Origin: Methylobrevis albus
Lineage (GTDB): Bacteria > Pseudomonadota > Alphaproteobacteria > Rhizobiales > Pleomorphomonadaceae
Assembly (NCBI RefSeq): GCF_015904235.1
Contig: NZ_JADZLT010000056.1
Span: 199,049-263,048 of the forward strand
Direction: 5' to 3'
DNA: 64,000 nucleotides
Both the position numbers and the translations under genes were made by a program. Positions 9,510 to 17,416 of this stretch are shown one piece after another. Position 1 is the first letter of the stretch. The number at the start of each line of letters is the position of its first letter. A model generated the notes under the pieces. The model was given only the letters and a program-made list of their open reading frames with translations. It did no database searches and had not been told where the DNA came from.

Positions 9510-10886
9510 ATGTGGACACCGTGGATCAAGACCGAGGCCGGCTCGAAGTTCCTCGGCATCGTGGCGGCGATCGAGGAAGACGTCGCGGCCGGGCGGCTGG
9601 CCGAGGGCGACCGCATGCCGGCACAGCGCGGCGTCGCCGCGGCGCTCGGCATCGATCTCACCACGGTGACGCGGGCCTATGGCGAGGCGAAGGTCCGCGG
9701 CCTGCTCACCGCCGCGCCCGGCCGAGGCGGCACGCGGGTTGCGCCGGCCGCGCCGGGCAAGGCGCGCCGGTCGCTCGCCGATCCGGTCGATCTCAGCCTC
9801 AACATCCCGCCGCAGCCGGCGCGCGCCGACCTCGGCGCCCGGATCACCCGCGCGACCGCGGAGGTGCTGCGCGCCGGCACGCGGGTGCTGCAGTACCATT
9901 CGGCGGCGGGCAGCGATGCCGACCGCGCCGCCGCGGCCGCCTGGCTCCGCGGCACGCGGGGGATCGGCCGCCCCGGACAGATCGTCGTCGCCGCCGAGGC
10001 GCAGGCTGCGCTCTACGCCACCTGCCAGGCCCTGCTCGGCCCCGGCGCGGTGGTCTGCTGCGGGGCGCTGACCTATCCCGGCATCCGTGCGGCCGTGGCG
10101 GCGCGCGGTGCGGTCCTGCAGGGCCTCGTCATGGACGAGGGCGGCATCGTCCCGGAGGCCTTCGCCGAGGCGTGTGCGCGCGGGCCGGTCGCGGCGCTCT
10201 ATCTCGTGCCGACGATGGACAACCCGACCACCGCCACGATTGACGCGGGCCGCCGGGCCGAACTCGCGCGGATCGCCGCGGCGCACGGCGTGACGATCAT
10301 CGAGGACGACCCTTACCGCGAACTCGCCGTGGACCCGCCGCCGGCGATCGCCGGCATCGCGCCGGCCCATACCGTCCACATCGCGACGCTGGCAAAATGC
10401 GCGACGCCGGGGCTTCGCGTCGCCTACCTGCTGGCGCCGTCGACGGCGCTGGCCGACCGGATCGCCGACGTCCTCAGGGCGAGCACGTTGATGGCGCCGC
10501 CGCTGATGACGGCGGTGGCGAGCCGCTGGATCGCCGACGGCACGCTGCTCGGCATCGTCGCCGCGCTGCGCGAGGAATGCGCGGCACGGCAGGAGATCGC
10601 GGTGCGCCACCTCGGCGCCGCGGCGTTCCGCAGCGAGGCGAACGCGCCGCACATCTGGCTGCCGCTGCCCGCCCCCTGGTCCGGCGACGCCTTCGCCGCT
10701 GCCGCGGCGCGGGACGGCGTCGCGGTGGTGCCCGCCTCGGCCTTTGCGGTCGGCGCCGCCGCCCCCGCCGCCGTCCGCATCTCGCTCGGCGCGGCCCCGA
10801 GCCGCCCTGCCCTCACTTCCGGCCTCCGCCGCATCGCCGCCCTGCTGGTGAGCGGACCGGAGCGGCGGGAGATCGGGGTGGTGTGA
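9510..10886 (+). CDS. MocR-type regulator (GntR DNA-binding domain fused to an aminotransferase fold)
   Basis: Transcription regulator of the MocR/GabR/PdxR class, 458 residues. An N-terminal winged helix (AAIEEDVAAGRLAEGDRMPA, then QRGVAAALGIDLTTVTRAY) is followed by a class-I aminotransferase-like domain with the PLP lysine about Lys296 in ATLAKCATPGLRVAYL, preceded by EDDPYRELA. Such proteins sense an amino compound or PLP and regulate a neighbouring pathway; here no divergent catabolic gene is obvious, since the divergent neighbour is DUF983. The start at 9510 is preferred because the frame from 9438 would put the operator repeats in the coding region; the ribosome site is weak for both. 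Confidence 0.88.
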   Translation: MWTPWIKTEAGSKFLGIVAAIEEDVAAGRLAEGDRMPAQRGVAAALGIDLTTVTRAYGEAKVRGLLTAAPGRGGTRVAPAAPGKARRSLADPVDLSLNIPPQPARADLGARITRATAEVLRAGTRVLQYHSAAGSDADRAAAAAWLRGTRGIGRPGQIVVAAEAQAALYATCQALLGPGAVVCCGALTYPGIRAAVAARGAVLQGLVMDEGGIVPEAFAEACARGPVAALYLVPTMDNPTTATIDAGRRAELARIAAAHGVTIIEDDPYRELAVDPPPAIAGIAPAHTVHIATLAKCATPGLRVAYLLAPSTALADRIADVLRASTLMAPPLMTAVASRWIADGTLLGIVAALREECAARQEIAVRHLGAAAFRSEANAPHIWLPLPAPWSGDAFAAAAARDGVAVVPASAFAVGAAAPAAVRISLGAAPSRPALTSGLRRIAALLVSGPERREIGVV

Positions 10887-10928
10887 GCGCCGTCCTCCGA
10901 TTGCCCGATTTCGACCCTTGCTGCCCTA

Positions 10929-11042
10929 TTGACAGGCACACGGACTTCCCGCTAACGTTCCTAAACGATTAGGACAGACGAGAATTAAAATCGTTTAGCT
11001 CGACTATGGTCCGCCGATCGGTCCAAAACCTAAACGATTAGG
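10929..11042 (+). promoter_or_regulatory. Promoter with three LacI-type operators
   Basis: A consensus -35 TTGACA (10929-10934) is followed 18 bases later by a weak -10 TAACGT (10953-10958). Immediately downstream is the near-palindrome CCTAAACGATTAGG (10960-10973), repeated exactly at 11029-11042, 69 bases away. A third related site reads CTAAACGATTTTA on the minus strand (10986-10998). All have the central CG typical of LacI-family operators. The last copy ends 18 bases before the GTG start of the LacI gene, so the regulator very likely represses its own operon, possibly with DNA looping. Confidence 0.75.
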
Positions 11043-11060
11043 TAGCCTGGGGAGGCTTGG

Positions 11061-12146
11061 GTGAGGAAGTCGACCATGCGCGACGTCAGCCGCGCGACCG
11101 GACTGTCGATGTTCACGGTGTCGCGCGCCCTCAGCGGCGGCGACGGCGTGTCGACCGAGAGCCGTGAGCAGGTGCTGAAGACGGCGCGGGAACTCGGCTA
11201 CATCCCGAACCGGGCCGCGCAGGAACTGCGGCGGGCGAGCCGGGATTCGGTGGCGGTGATCACCGCCAGTACCTCCAACTCCTACTACCTCGACCTGATG
11301 GCCGGCATCCAGCACGCGCTGCGGCCGTCGAACTGGACGGTCGTGGTCGGTGACGTCGCGGTCGACGGCATCTACGACCCCCGGCTCGAGGACCGGATGG
11401 TGCAGCGGCTGATCGAGTCGCGCATGGCCGGGGTGATCTCGACGCTGACGCTGACGCCGGAGAACACCCGCCTGCTCGCGAGCTGGGACATCCCGGTGGT
11501 GTTCGTCGACTCCTCGCCGCCCGCCTCGGCGCGCGATTTTCCGAGCGTCACCACCGACAACTACAACGCCAGCCTGATGGTCGGCGCGCACATCGCCGAG
11601 CACGGGCTGAAGGACTGGCTGTTTCTCGTCTATCCGCCGAAGTGGTCGACGCGCTTCGACCGCGAGCGCGGCCTGCGCGACAGCGCCAAGCGGCACGGGG
11701 CGCGGATCGTCGTGCTCGAGAGCGAGAACGACGCGGTGTCGGGCTACGACACCCTCGCCGCCCACCTCGAAGCCGCCGGCAAGCTGCCGGACGTGCTCGT
11801 CGCCGGCAACAACCCGCTGCTGCTCGGCGCGCTCAACCTCGTGCGCGACCGCGGCATCAAGGTCCCCGGCGACCTCGCCCTCGTCGCCTACGACGAGTTC
11901 GCCTGGTCGTCCCTCGTCAACCCGCCGCTGACCGTCCTCGACGAGCGCAGCGAGGAGATCGGCCGGCTCGCTGCCCGCACCCTCGCCGAGATCATCGAGG
12001 GCCAGGCCGAGGCCGAGAAGCGCGGCGGCTCCAAGACACCGGTCTATCGCCCCGAGCACCAGCAGCAGGTGCCGGCGCAACTGGTGATCCGCCGCTCCTG
12101 CGGCTGCCACGGCGGCAGCTTCGCGGCGACGCCCGCCCCGGCCTGA
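11061..12146 (+). CDS. LacI-family transcriptional regulator
   Basis: Sugar-responsive repressor, 361 residues. The helix-turn-helix is at the N-terminus (STMRDVSRATGLSMFTVSRA, then LSGG) with the hinge helix RAAQELRRAS, followed by a periplasmic-binding-protein-like ligand domain. It starts with GTG at 11061, preceded by GGGGAGG. Three operator copies sit immediately upstream, and the sugar ABC genes follow in the same direction, so it presumably controls the whole set. The C-terminus ends with an unusual Cys-Gly-Cys (RRSCGCHGG), as in several rhizobial LacI proteins. Inducer unknown. Confidence 0.92.
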   Translation: MRKSTMRDVSRATGLSMFTVSRALSGGDGVSTESREQVLKTARELGYIPNRAAQELRRASRDSVAVITASTSNSYYLDLMAGIQHALRPSNWTVVVGDVAVDGIYDPRLEDRMVQRLIESRMAGVISTLTLTPENTRLLASWDIPVVFVDSSPPASARDFPSVTTDNYNASLMVGAHIAEHGLKDWLFLVYPPKWSTRFDRERGLRDSAKRHGARIVVLESENDAVSGYDTLAAHLEAAGKLPDVLVAGNNPLLLGALNLVRDRGIKVPGDLALVAYDEFAWSSLVNPPLTVLDERSEEIGRLAARTLAEIIEGQAEAEKRGGSKTPVYRPEHQQQVPAQLVIRRSCGCHGGSFAATPAPA

Positions 12147-12328
12147 GCCGGCGCGGCGACAGAACGACCCCATCCGGCAGCCGGCGACGGCCGCCGCTTC
12201 GTCCGCCCCGCCGGGGCGGCGCCCCGTGCGCTCGCGTGCACGAACCCCGCCGCGCGTCCGCCAGCCGGCGCCGCGGTCTTTCGAAGGCTGGCCGCAGACC
12301 CGAAGCCTTGTTGAGGAGGAAACCAACA

Positions 12329-13279
12329 ATGAACACGACCGCACGCTTCCGCCACAGTCTCACCGTCTCCGTCGCCGCGCTCGCGACGCTCGTCGCCGCC
12401 TCGGCCGCGAACGCCCAGTCGATGCCCGAGAAGATCGAGCAGATCGGCCTGATGGTGCAGGACATGTCCAACCCGTTCTTCTCGGCGATGGACAAGGGCG
12501 CCAGGGAAGCCGCCGAGGCGATCGGCGCGACGCTGAACACCCAGGATGCCCAGCTCGACCTCGCCAACCAGAACACCCAGATCGACGCCTTCATCCAGCA
12601 GGGCGTCGACCTGATCGTGATCTCGGCGGTGGACGAAGGCGGCATCGGCCCGGCGATCGCCCGCGCCAAGGCGGCCGGCGTGATCGTCATCGCCGTCGAC
12701 ACCCCGGCCGTCGGCGCCGACGCGGTGATCATGACCGACGCGGTGCAGGCCGGCGAGAAGTCGTGCCAGTACCTCTTCGAGCAGATGGGCGGCAAGGGCG
12801 AGGTGCTGCTCGTCGACGGCACGCCGATCCAGACGATCATCGACCGCATCGCGGGCTGCAAGACGGTGGCGGCGAACTTCCCCGACATCAAGATCGTCGG
12901 CCAGCAGGCCTCGAAGAACGACCGTGCCTCGGGCCTGCTCGTCACCACCGACATGCTGACGGCGAACCCGGACGTCACCGGCATCTTCGGCATGAACGAC
13001 CCGTCCGCGCTCGGCGCGGTGCTCGCGGTGGAGCAGGCCGGCAAGTCCGGCTCGATCAAGGTCACCGGCGTCGACGGCAGCCCGGAAGCGGTCGCCGAGC
13101 TGACGCGCGAGGGCTCGCCCTTCATCGCCAGCGCGACGCAGAACCCGGCCGAGATGGTGCGCCAGGCGGTGAAGATCGCAGGCGACATGGTCGCCGGCAA
13201 CCCGCCGGCCGAGACCACCATCCTGATCCCGAGCGTGCTCGTCAGCCGCGACACGGTGAAAGACTACGCCGGCTGGTAA
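12329..13279 (+). CDS. Sugar ABC transporter substrate-binding protein
   Basis: Periplasmic binding protein of the RbsB/Peripla_BP_4 type, 316 residues. A Sec signal peptide is evident: basic MNTTARFRH, a hydrophobic core, and a likely cut after ANA near residue 29. The mature protein has the ribose-binding-like order (IGLMVQDMSNPFFSAMDKGA, DLIVISAVDEGGIGPAIARA, GIFGMNDPSALGAVLAVEQA, VTGVDGSPEAV). GAGGAGGAAACC precedes the ATG at 12329. The spacer after its stop contains stable stem-loops that could raise its level over the downstream ATPase and permease. Confidence 0.93.
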   Translation: MNTTARFRHSLTVSVAALATLVAASAANAQSMPEKIEQIGLMVQDMSNPFFSAMDKGAREAAEAIGATLNTQDAQLDLANQNTQIDAFIQQGVDLIVISAVDEGGIGPAIARAKAAGVIVIAVDTPAVGADAVIMTDAVQAGEKSCQYLFEQMGGKGEVLLVDGTPIQTIIDRIAGCKTVAANFPDIKIVGQQASKNDRASGLLVTTDMLTANPDVTGIFGMNDPSALGAVLAVEQAGKSGSIKVTGVDGSPEAVAELTREGSPFIASATQNPAEMVRQAVKIAGDMVAGNPPAETTILIPSVLVSRDTVKDYAGW

Positions 13280-13321
13280 GCCGCGGCCGCGGTTCTCGCC
13301 GCGGCGGAATGCGACAGGGAT

Positions 13322-13339
13322 CGGGCGCCCCGGCGCCCG
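13322..13339 (+). other. Perfect stem-loop between binding protein and ATPase genes
   Basis: CGGGCGCC and GGCGCCCG face each other across two bases, after further GC-rich complementary runs just past the binding-protein stop. There is no T-run. Such loops between binding-protein and transporter genes commonly protect the upstream message from decay or attenuate readthrough; this role is inferred. Confidence 0.4.
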
Positions 13340-13364
13340 GTCTCTCCCCGACACCCAACTCCGG

Positions 13365-14897
13365 ATGGATGCCATGGCCGAGGAGCCGCTGCTCCGACTC
13401 GAGGGCGTGACCAAGCGCTTCGGCGCGACGCTGGCGCTCGACGACGTGCGCTTCGACCTCCGTGCCGGCGAAGTTCACGCGCTGATGGGCGAGAACGGCG
13501 CCGGCAAGTCGACACTGATGAAGATCCTCGCCGGCAACATCGACCGCGACGCCGGGCGCATCGTCATGGACGGGCGCGAGATCGAGATCCGCTCGCCGCG
13601 CGACGCCCGGAGCCATGGCATCGCGATCATCCACCAGGAACTCAACACCGTCCCCTTCATGACGGTGGCCGAAAACCTCGCGCTCGGCAACGAGCCGCGC
13701 ACCGCGCTCGGCCTGCTCGACCGCCGCCGCATGATGGCGGACGCGCGGGAGAAGCTCGCGCGCATCCATGCCGACATCGATCCCGCCCGCCCGCTCGGCT
13801 CGCTCAGCGTCGGCCTGCAGCAGATGGTCGAGATCGCGCGGGCGGCCAGCGAAGAGGCCCGCGTGCTGGTGCTCGACGAGCCGACCGCGGCGCTGTCGCG
13901 GTCCGAGGCGCTGGAGCTCTACCGGATCATCAGCCAGATGCGCGCCGCGGGCGTCGGGCTCGTCTACATCTCGCACCGGATGGAAGAGGTCTGGCAGCTC
14001 GCCGACCGCGTCACCGTGTTTCGCGACGGCACCTATGTCGGCACCGGCCGCATGGGCGCGATCACGCCGACCGTCGTGGTGCGCATGATGGTCGGCCGCG
14101 CCATGGGCGACCTCTACGATCACGCGCCGCGCGCGCCGGGCGACGTGATGCTCGAGGTCCGCGGTCTTTGTGACGACCGCGTCGGGCCGGTGGACCTTGC
14201 CGTGCGCGCCGGCGAGGTGGTCGCCATGGCCGGGCTGATCGGCTCGGGACGCACCGAGGTCGGGCGGCTGATCTTCGGCGCCGATCCGCGCAGCGGCGGT
14301 ACGGTGCGGATCGCGGGGCGCGACAGCGCGCCGGCCGACCCGTTCGGCGCCATCGCCGACGGGATCGGCATGGTGCCGGAGGACCGCAAGGACCAAGGCC
14401 TCTTCCTCGAGCACTCGGTCGAGGACAACATCGCGATTTCGTCGCTCGACCGCTTCGTCACCGCTGGCGTCGTGCGCCGCGGCGAAGCGCGCAGCGCCGT
14501 GACGCGGCAGATGGAGCGGCTGCGGCTCAGGCTCAGCGCGCTCGCCCTGCCCGTCCGCGCGCTTTCCGGCGGCAACCAGCAAAAGGCGGCTCTGGCGCGC
14601 TGGCTGCTCCGCGATTCCCGGGTGCTGATCCTCGACGAGCCGACCCGCGGCGTCGATATCGGCGCCAAGCGCGAGATCTACGAACTGATCGACGAGCTCG
14701 CCCGCGCCGGCAAGGCCATCCTCGTCATCTCTTCCGACCTGCCCGAGGCGATCGGCATCAGCGACCGGCTGCTCGTCATGCGCGCCGGCCGGATCGTCCA
14801 CGAACTCGTCTCCGCCAGCGCCACCGAAGAAGACGTGATGGTCCACGCGACCGGTGCCGGCGCCGGCACGCCCCATTCCGACGGAGCCACCGCATGA
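13365..14897 (+). CDS. Sugar ABC transporter ATP-binding protein (two ATPase domains)
   Basis: Cytosolic ATPase of the RbsA/MglA/AraG type, 510 residues, with two fused nucleotide-binding domains. The first has Walker A GENGAGKST, signature LSVGLQQMVEIARA and Walker B VLVLDEPTAAL. The second keeps LSGGNQQKAALARWL and LILDEPTRGVD, but its Walker A position is degenerate (GLIGSGRTEVGR), which is normal for this family. An alternative ATG at 13374 is equally possible; neither has a strong ribosome site. It overlaps the permease gene by four bases (ATGA), indicating translational coupling. Confidence 0.94.
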   Translation: MDAMAEEPLLRLEGVTKRFGATLALDDVRFDLRAGEVHALMGENGAGKSTLMKILAGNIDRDAGRIVMDGREIEIRSPRDARSHGIAIIHQELNTVPFMTVAENLALGNEPRTALGLLDRRRMMADAREKLARIHADIDPARPLGSLSVGLQQMVEIARAASEEARVLVLDEPTAALSRSEALELYRIISQMRAAGVGLVYISHRMEEVWQLADRVTVFRDGTYVGTGRMGAITPTVVVRMMVGRAMGDLYDHAPRAPGDVMLEVRGLCDDRVGPVDLAVRAGEVVAMAGLIGSGRTEVGRLIFGADPRSGGTVRIAGRDSAPADPFGAIADGIGMVPEDRKDQGLFLEHSVEDNIAISSLDRFVTAGVVRRGEARSAVTRQMERLRLRLSALALPVRALSGGNQQKAALARWLLRDSRVLILDEPTRGVDIGAKREIYELIDELARAGKAILVISSDLPEAIGISDRLLVMRAGRIVHELVSASATEEDVMVHATGAGAGTPHSDGATA

Positions 14898-15934
14898 CCC
14901 ACACCCCAGACCATCCGGCGCCGCGTGCGCCCGAGGCGCCCGCCCGGCAGCCGTTCGATTTCGCCAAGTGGTGGGACCGGGTCGGCATCCTCTTGGTGCT
15001 GGTCGCGCTGCTGCTGCTGATGTCGGCGATCGCGCCGAACTTCAACCGCGTCGACAACCTGCTCAACATCGCCCGGGCGATCTCGGTCAACGCGATCCTC
15101 GCCGCGGGCCTCACCTTCGTGATCCTCACCGGCGGCATCGACCTCTCGGTCGGCTCGACCATCGCCGTCTCCGGCGTGGTCGCGGTGATCGCGGCGATCG
15201 CCGGCTGGCCCGCTCCCATCGCGATCCTCGCCGGCGTCGCGGTCGGCGCCGCCTGCGGCCTCGCCAACGGCGTGCTGATCGCCTATCTGGCGCTGGCGCC
15301 GTTCATCGTCACGCTCGGCACGATGACCTTCCTGCGCGGCCTCGGCTACACGATCACCGCCGGCCAGCCGATCGTCTCCAGCGACCTCAACTTCCGCGAC
15401 GTCGGCAATGGCTATCTCTCCGGCGTGCCGGTGCCGGTGCTGATCATGATCGCGGTCTACGTCGTCGCCTGGTTCGTGCTGGAACGCACCCGCTACGGGC
15501 GCCACGTCTATGCCGTCGGCGGCAATCCGCAGGCGGCGAGGCTCGCCGGCGTGCGGGTCGGGCGGATCCTCACCTCGGTCTACGTCATCGCCGGCGCCTG
15601 CGCCGGGCTCGCCGGCGTGATCTTCGCCGCCCGGGTGATCTCGGCGCAGCCGACGGCCGGCACCGGCTACGAGCTCGACGCCATCGCGGCGGTGGTGCTC
15701 GGCGGCACCAGCCTCGCCGGCGGCCGTGGCCGCATCGTCGGAACACTGATCGGCTCGGTCATCCTCGGCGTGCTCAGCACCGGGCTGATCCTGCTCAACG
15801 TGCCCTTCTTTACGCAGCTGCTGATCAAGGGCGTCGTCATCATCCTCGCGGTCGCGATCGACGGGCTGAAGCAGCGCCCGCTGCCACTGTTCCTGAAGCG
15901 CCGCCAGGCGGCGGCGGGCGCCGAGCGGCCCTGA
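14894..15934 (+). CDS. Sugar ABC transporter permease
   Basis: Inner-membrane permease of the RbsC/AraH family (BPD_transp_2), 346 residues. After a polar N-terminal tail of about 30 residues come around 8-10 hydrophobic helices. The family hallmark GIDLSVGS (residues 77-84 approx.) and the cytoplasmic loop AVGGNPQAARLAGVRVGR are clear. The start overlaps the stop of the ATPase gene. Together with the preceding two genes it makes a complete importer; the sugar is not identifiable from sequence. Confidence 0.94.
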   Translation: MTHTPDHPAPRAPEAPARQPFDFAKWWDRVGILLVLVALLLLMSAIAPNFNRVDNLLNIARAISVNAILAAGLTFVILTGGIDLSVGSTIAVSGVVAVIAAIAGWPAPIAILAGVAVGAACGLANGVLIAYLALAPFIVTLGTMTFLRGLGYTITAGQPIVSSDLNFRDVGNGYLSGVPVPVLIMIAVYVVAWFVLERTRYGRHVYAVGGNPQAARLAGVRVGRILTSVYVIAGACAGLAGVIFAARVISAQPTAGTGYELDAIAAVVLGGTSLAGGRGRIVGTLIGSVILGVLSTGLILLNVPFFTQLLIKGVVIILAVAIDGLKQRPLPLFLKRRQAAAGAERP

Positions 15935-15961
15935 GGCCACGTTGCTTCCAGAGCTTGTTCC

Positions 15962-15987
15962 CCGCGGTCCACGACATGGGACCGCGG
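15962..15987 (+). other. Perfect 9-base stem-loop upstream of the unknown gene
   Basis: CCGCGGTCC (15962-15970) and GGACCGCGG (15979-15987) with an 8-base loop lie in the 121-base gap between permease and the next gene. No T-run follows, so partial termination or message stabilisation is as likely as a true end of transcription. Confidence 0.4.
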
Positions 15988-16055
15988 CGACGGCGGGCGC
16001 CTCCTCCTCCCCCTCTCACGGTGCCCGCCGTCCCTCTTTCCTTCGGAGTTCCGTC

Positions 16056-17396
16056 ATGGCCGAAACCGTCACCATCACCGATCCGCTGCCGGGCGCCCGC
16101 GTCCACGAGCCGGTGCGCTTCACAGTCGCCGGCGAGCATCCCGCCCCCTTGCGCTGGGCGACGACCGACGGCGGCGACCGCGTGCTGTGCCAGCGGCTTG
16201 CCGCAGGTTCGGGCGGCGGGCGCACCGCCTATGTCGCGGCGGTGAGCTTCGAGGGCACCGTCACTCTCGCGCTCGGGGCCGCGGCCGAGGGCGCGGAGGG
16301 CATCCGCACCCTGCCCGGCAAGGAGAGCGACTGCTTCGCCCGGCTCGACACCGGCGCCTTCGACCTCGAGCTCTGCGCGGGCAAGGCCGAGGGGCTCGGC
16401 TCGTCGAAATGGGGCATCCGCCACTTCCGCGCCACGGCCGACGGGTTCGAGCTGCTTCCCTCGGGCAACAACGCCATCGGCGGCTTCTACGGGCCGTTCT
16501 TCACCCCCGAGAACGGCCTGATCAACCCGCCGGAGCACACCCGCGTCGAGATCGAGGTCGTCGAGCGCGGCCCGGTGCTGCACCACTACCGCATGCACGG
16601 CGTCATCCCGGACGGCCTGCTCGACGAGCTGAAGGGCAAGCGCTTCACGATCGACTGGCAGTTCTTCCACCGGACGCCGTGGTTCCAGCGCCGCTACCTC
16701 GTCGACGACTTCCAGACCGTGATCAACGGCCGCTCCGTCACCAACAAGATCACCGTCGGCGACGAGTTCGAGGGCGGCCAGGGCAAGCTGGTGTTCGACC
16801 GCTTCGCCGCCTATGGCGGCACCCGCTACCGCGCCGGCGATCCCTATGCCGGCGAACTCGTCGCCATGGTGGCCGAGACGGTGGCGAACTCCGCCGACGA
16901 CAGCCCGAAGTTCGAGGAGTTCCGCCGCGAGCTCGCCGACATCGAGGCGGCGCACTGGGACCTCTACTGGCGCCTGTTCTGCAAGTGGGAGGGCGTGCTT
17001 TCCGACGACGAGATCCGCGCCCGCCTCGCCCGCGTCCGCGCCGCCGCCCACGTCAAGGCCGACCGCAACGACCGGCCGTGGATGCTGACCGACGCGCCGG
17101 TGGACGTGTCGGCGACACCGCACGAGACGATCTTCCCCGGCCCCGCCTCGAAGACCGTCGAGTACGACGAGGCGTCGGGCCGGGCGATGGTGTGGTGGAC
17201 GTCGCAGCCGTCGGGCGCGTTCCAGATCGTGCAACGGCGCCAGTCCGGCTGGGTGAACTGGGGCTCGAACGGCGAGAACGAATGCCCGGAGCTGCCCGTG
17301 GGCGTCGACATCAAGACCGCCTACGGCCCGTTTGCGGGCCGCTGGGAGGCGGTGGCAGACGGGCTGGAAACGCCGCCCGTCGTCATCGTCCGCTGA
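16056..17396 (+). CDS. Unrecognised protein linked to the sugar ABC operon (446 aa)
   Basis: No family recognised. There is no signal peptide or membrane helix, so the protein is probably cytosolic. The first 90 or so residues (starting AETVTITDPLPGARVHEPVR) look like a beta-sandwich or Ig-like domain; the rest is rich in aromatic and acidic residues with conserved-looking runs (GGFYGPFFTPENGLINPPEH, DWQFFHRTPWFQRRYLVDDF, NGENECPELPVG), reminiscent of carbohydrate-acting beta proteins. CGGAG eight bases before the ATG supports the start. As last gene of a LacI-ABC unit it is the best candidate for processing the imported sugar or glycoside, but that is inference from position only. Confidence 0.75.
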   Translation: MAETVTITDPLPGARVHEPVRFTVAGEHPAPLRWATTDGGDRVLCQRLAAGSGGGRTAYVAAVSFEGTVTLALGAAAEGAEGIRTLPGKESDCFARLDTGAFDLELCAGKAEGLGSSKWGIRHFRATADGFELLPSGNNAIGGFYGPFFTPENGLINPPEHTRVEIEVVERGPVLHHYRMHGVIPDGLLDELKGKRFTIDWQFFHRTPWFQRRYLVDDFQTVINGRSVTNKITVGDEFEGGQGKLVFDRFAAYGGTRYRAGDPYAGELVAMVAETVANSADDSPKFEEFRRELADIEAAHWDLYWRLFCKWEGVLSDDEIRARLARVRAAAHVKADRNDRPWMLTDAPVDVSATPHETIFPGPASKTVEYDEASGRAMVWWTSQPSGAFQIVQRRQSGWVNWGSNGENECPELPVGVDIKTAYGPFAGRWEAVADGLETPPVVIVR

Positions 17397-17416
17397 AGGG
17401 GCGGTCTGCCGACGGC

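Noticed and set aside
11642-13279. 545-residue frame extending the sugar-binding protein upstream through the LacI gene
   Set aside because: The binding protein has its own ribosome site and signal peptide at 12329; the extension is an alternate frame of LacI.
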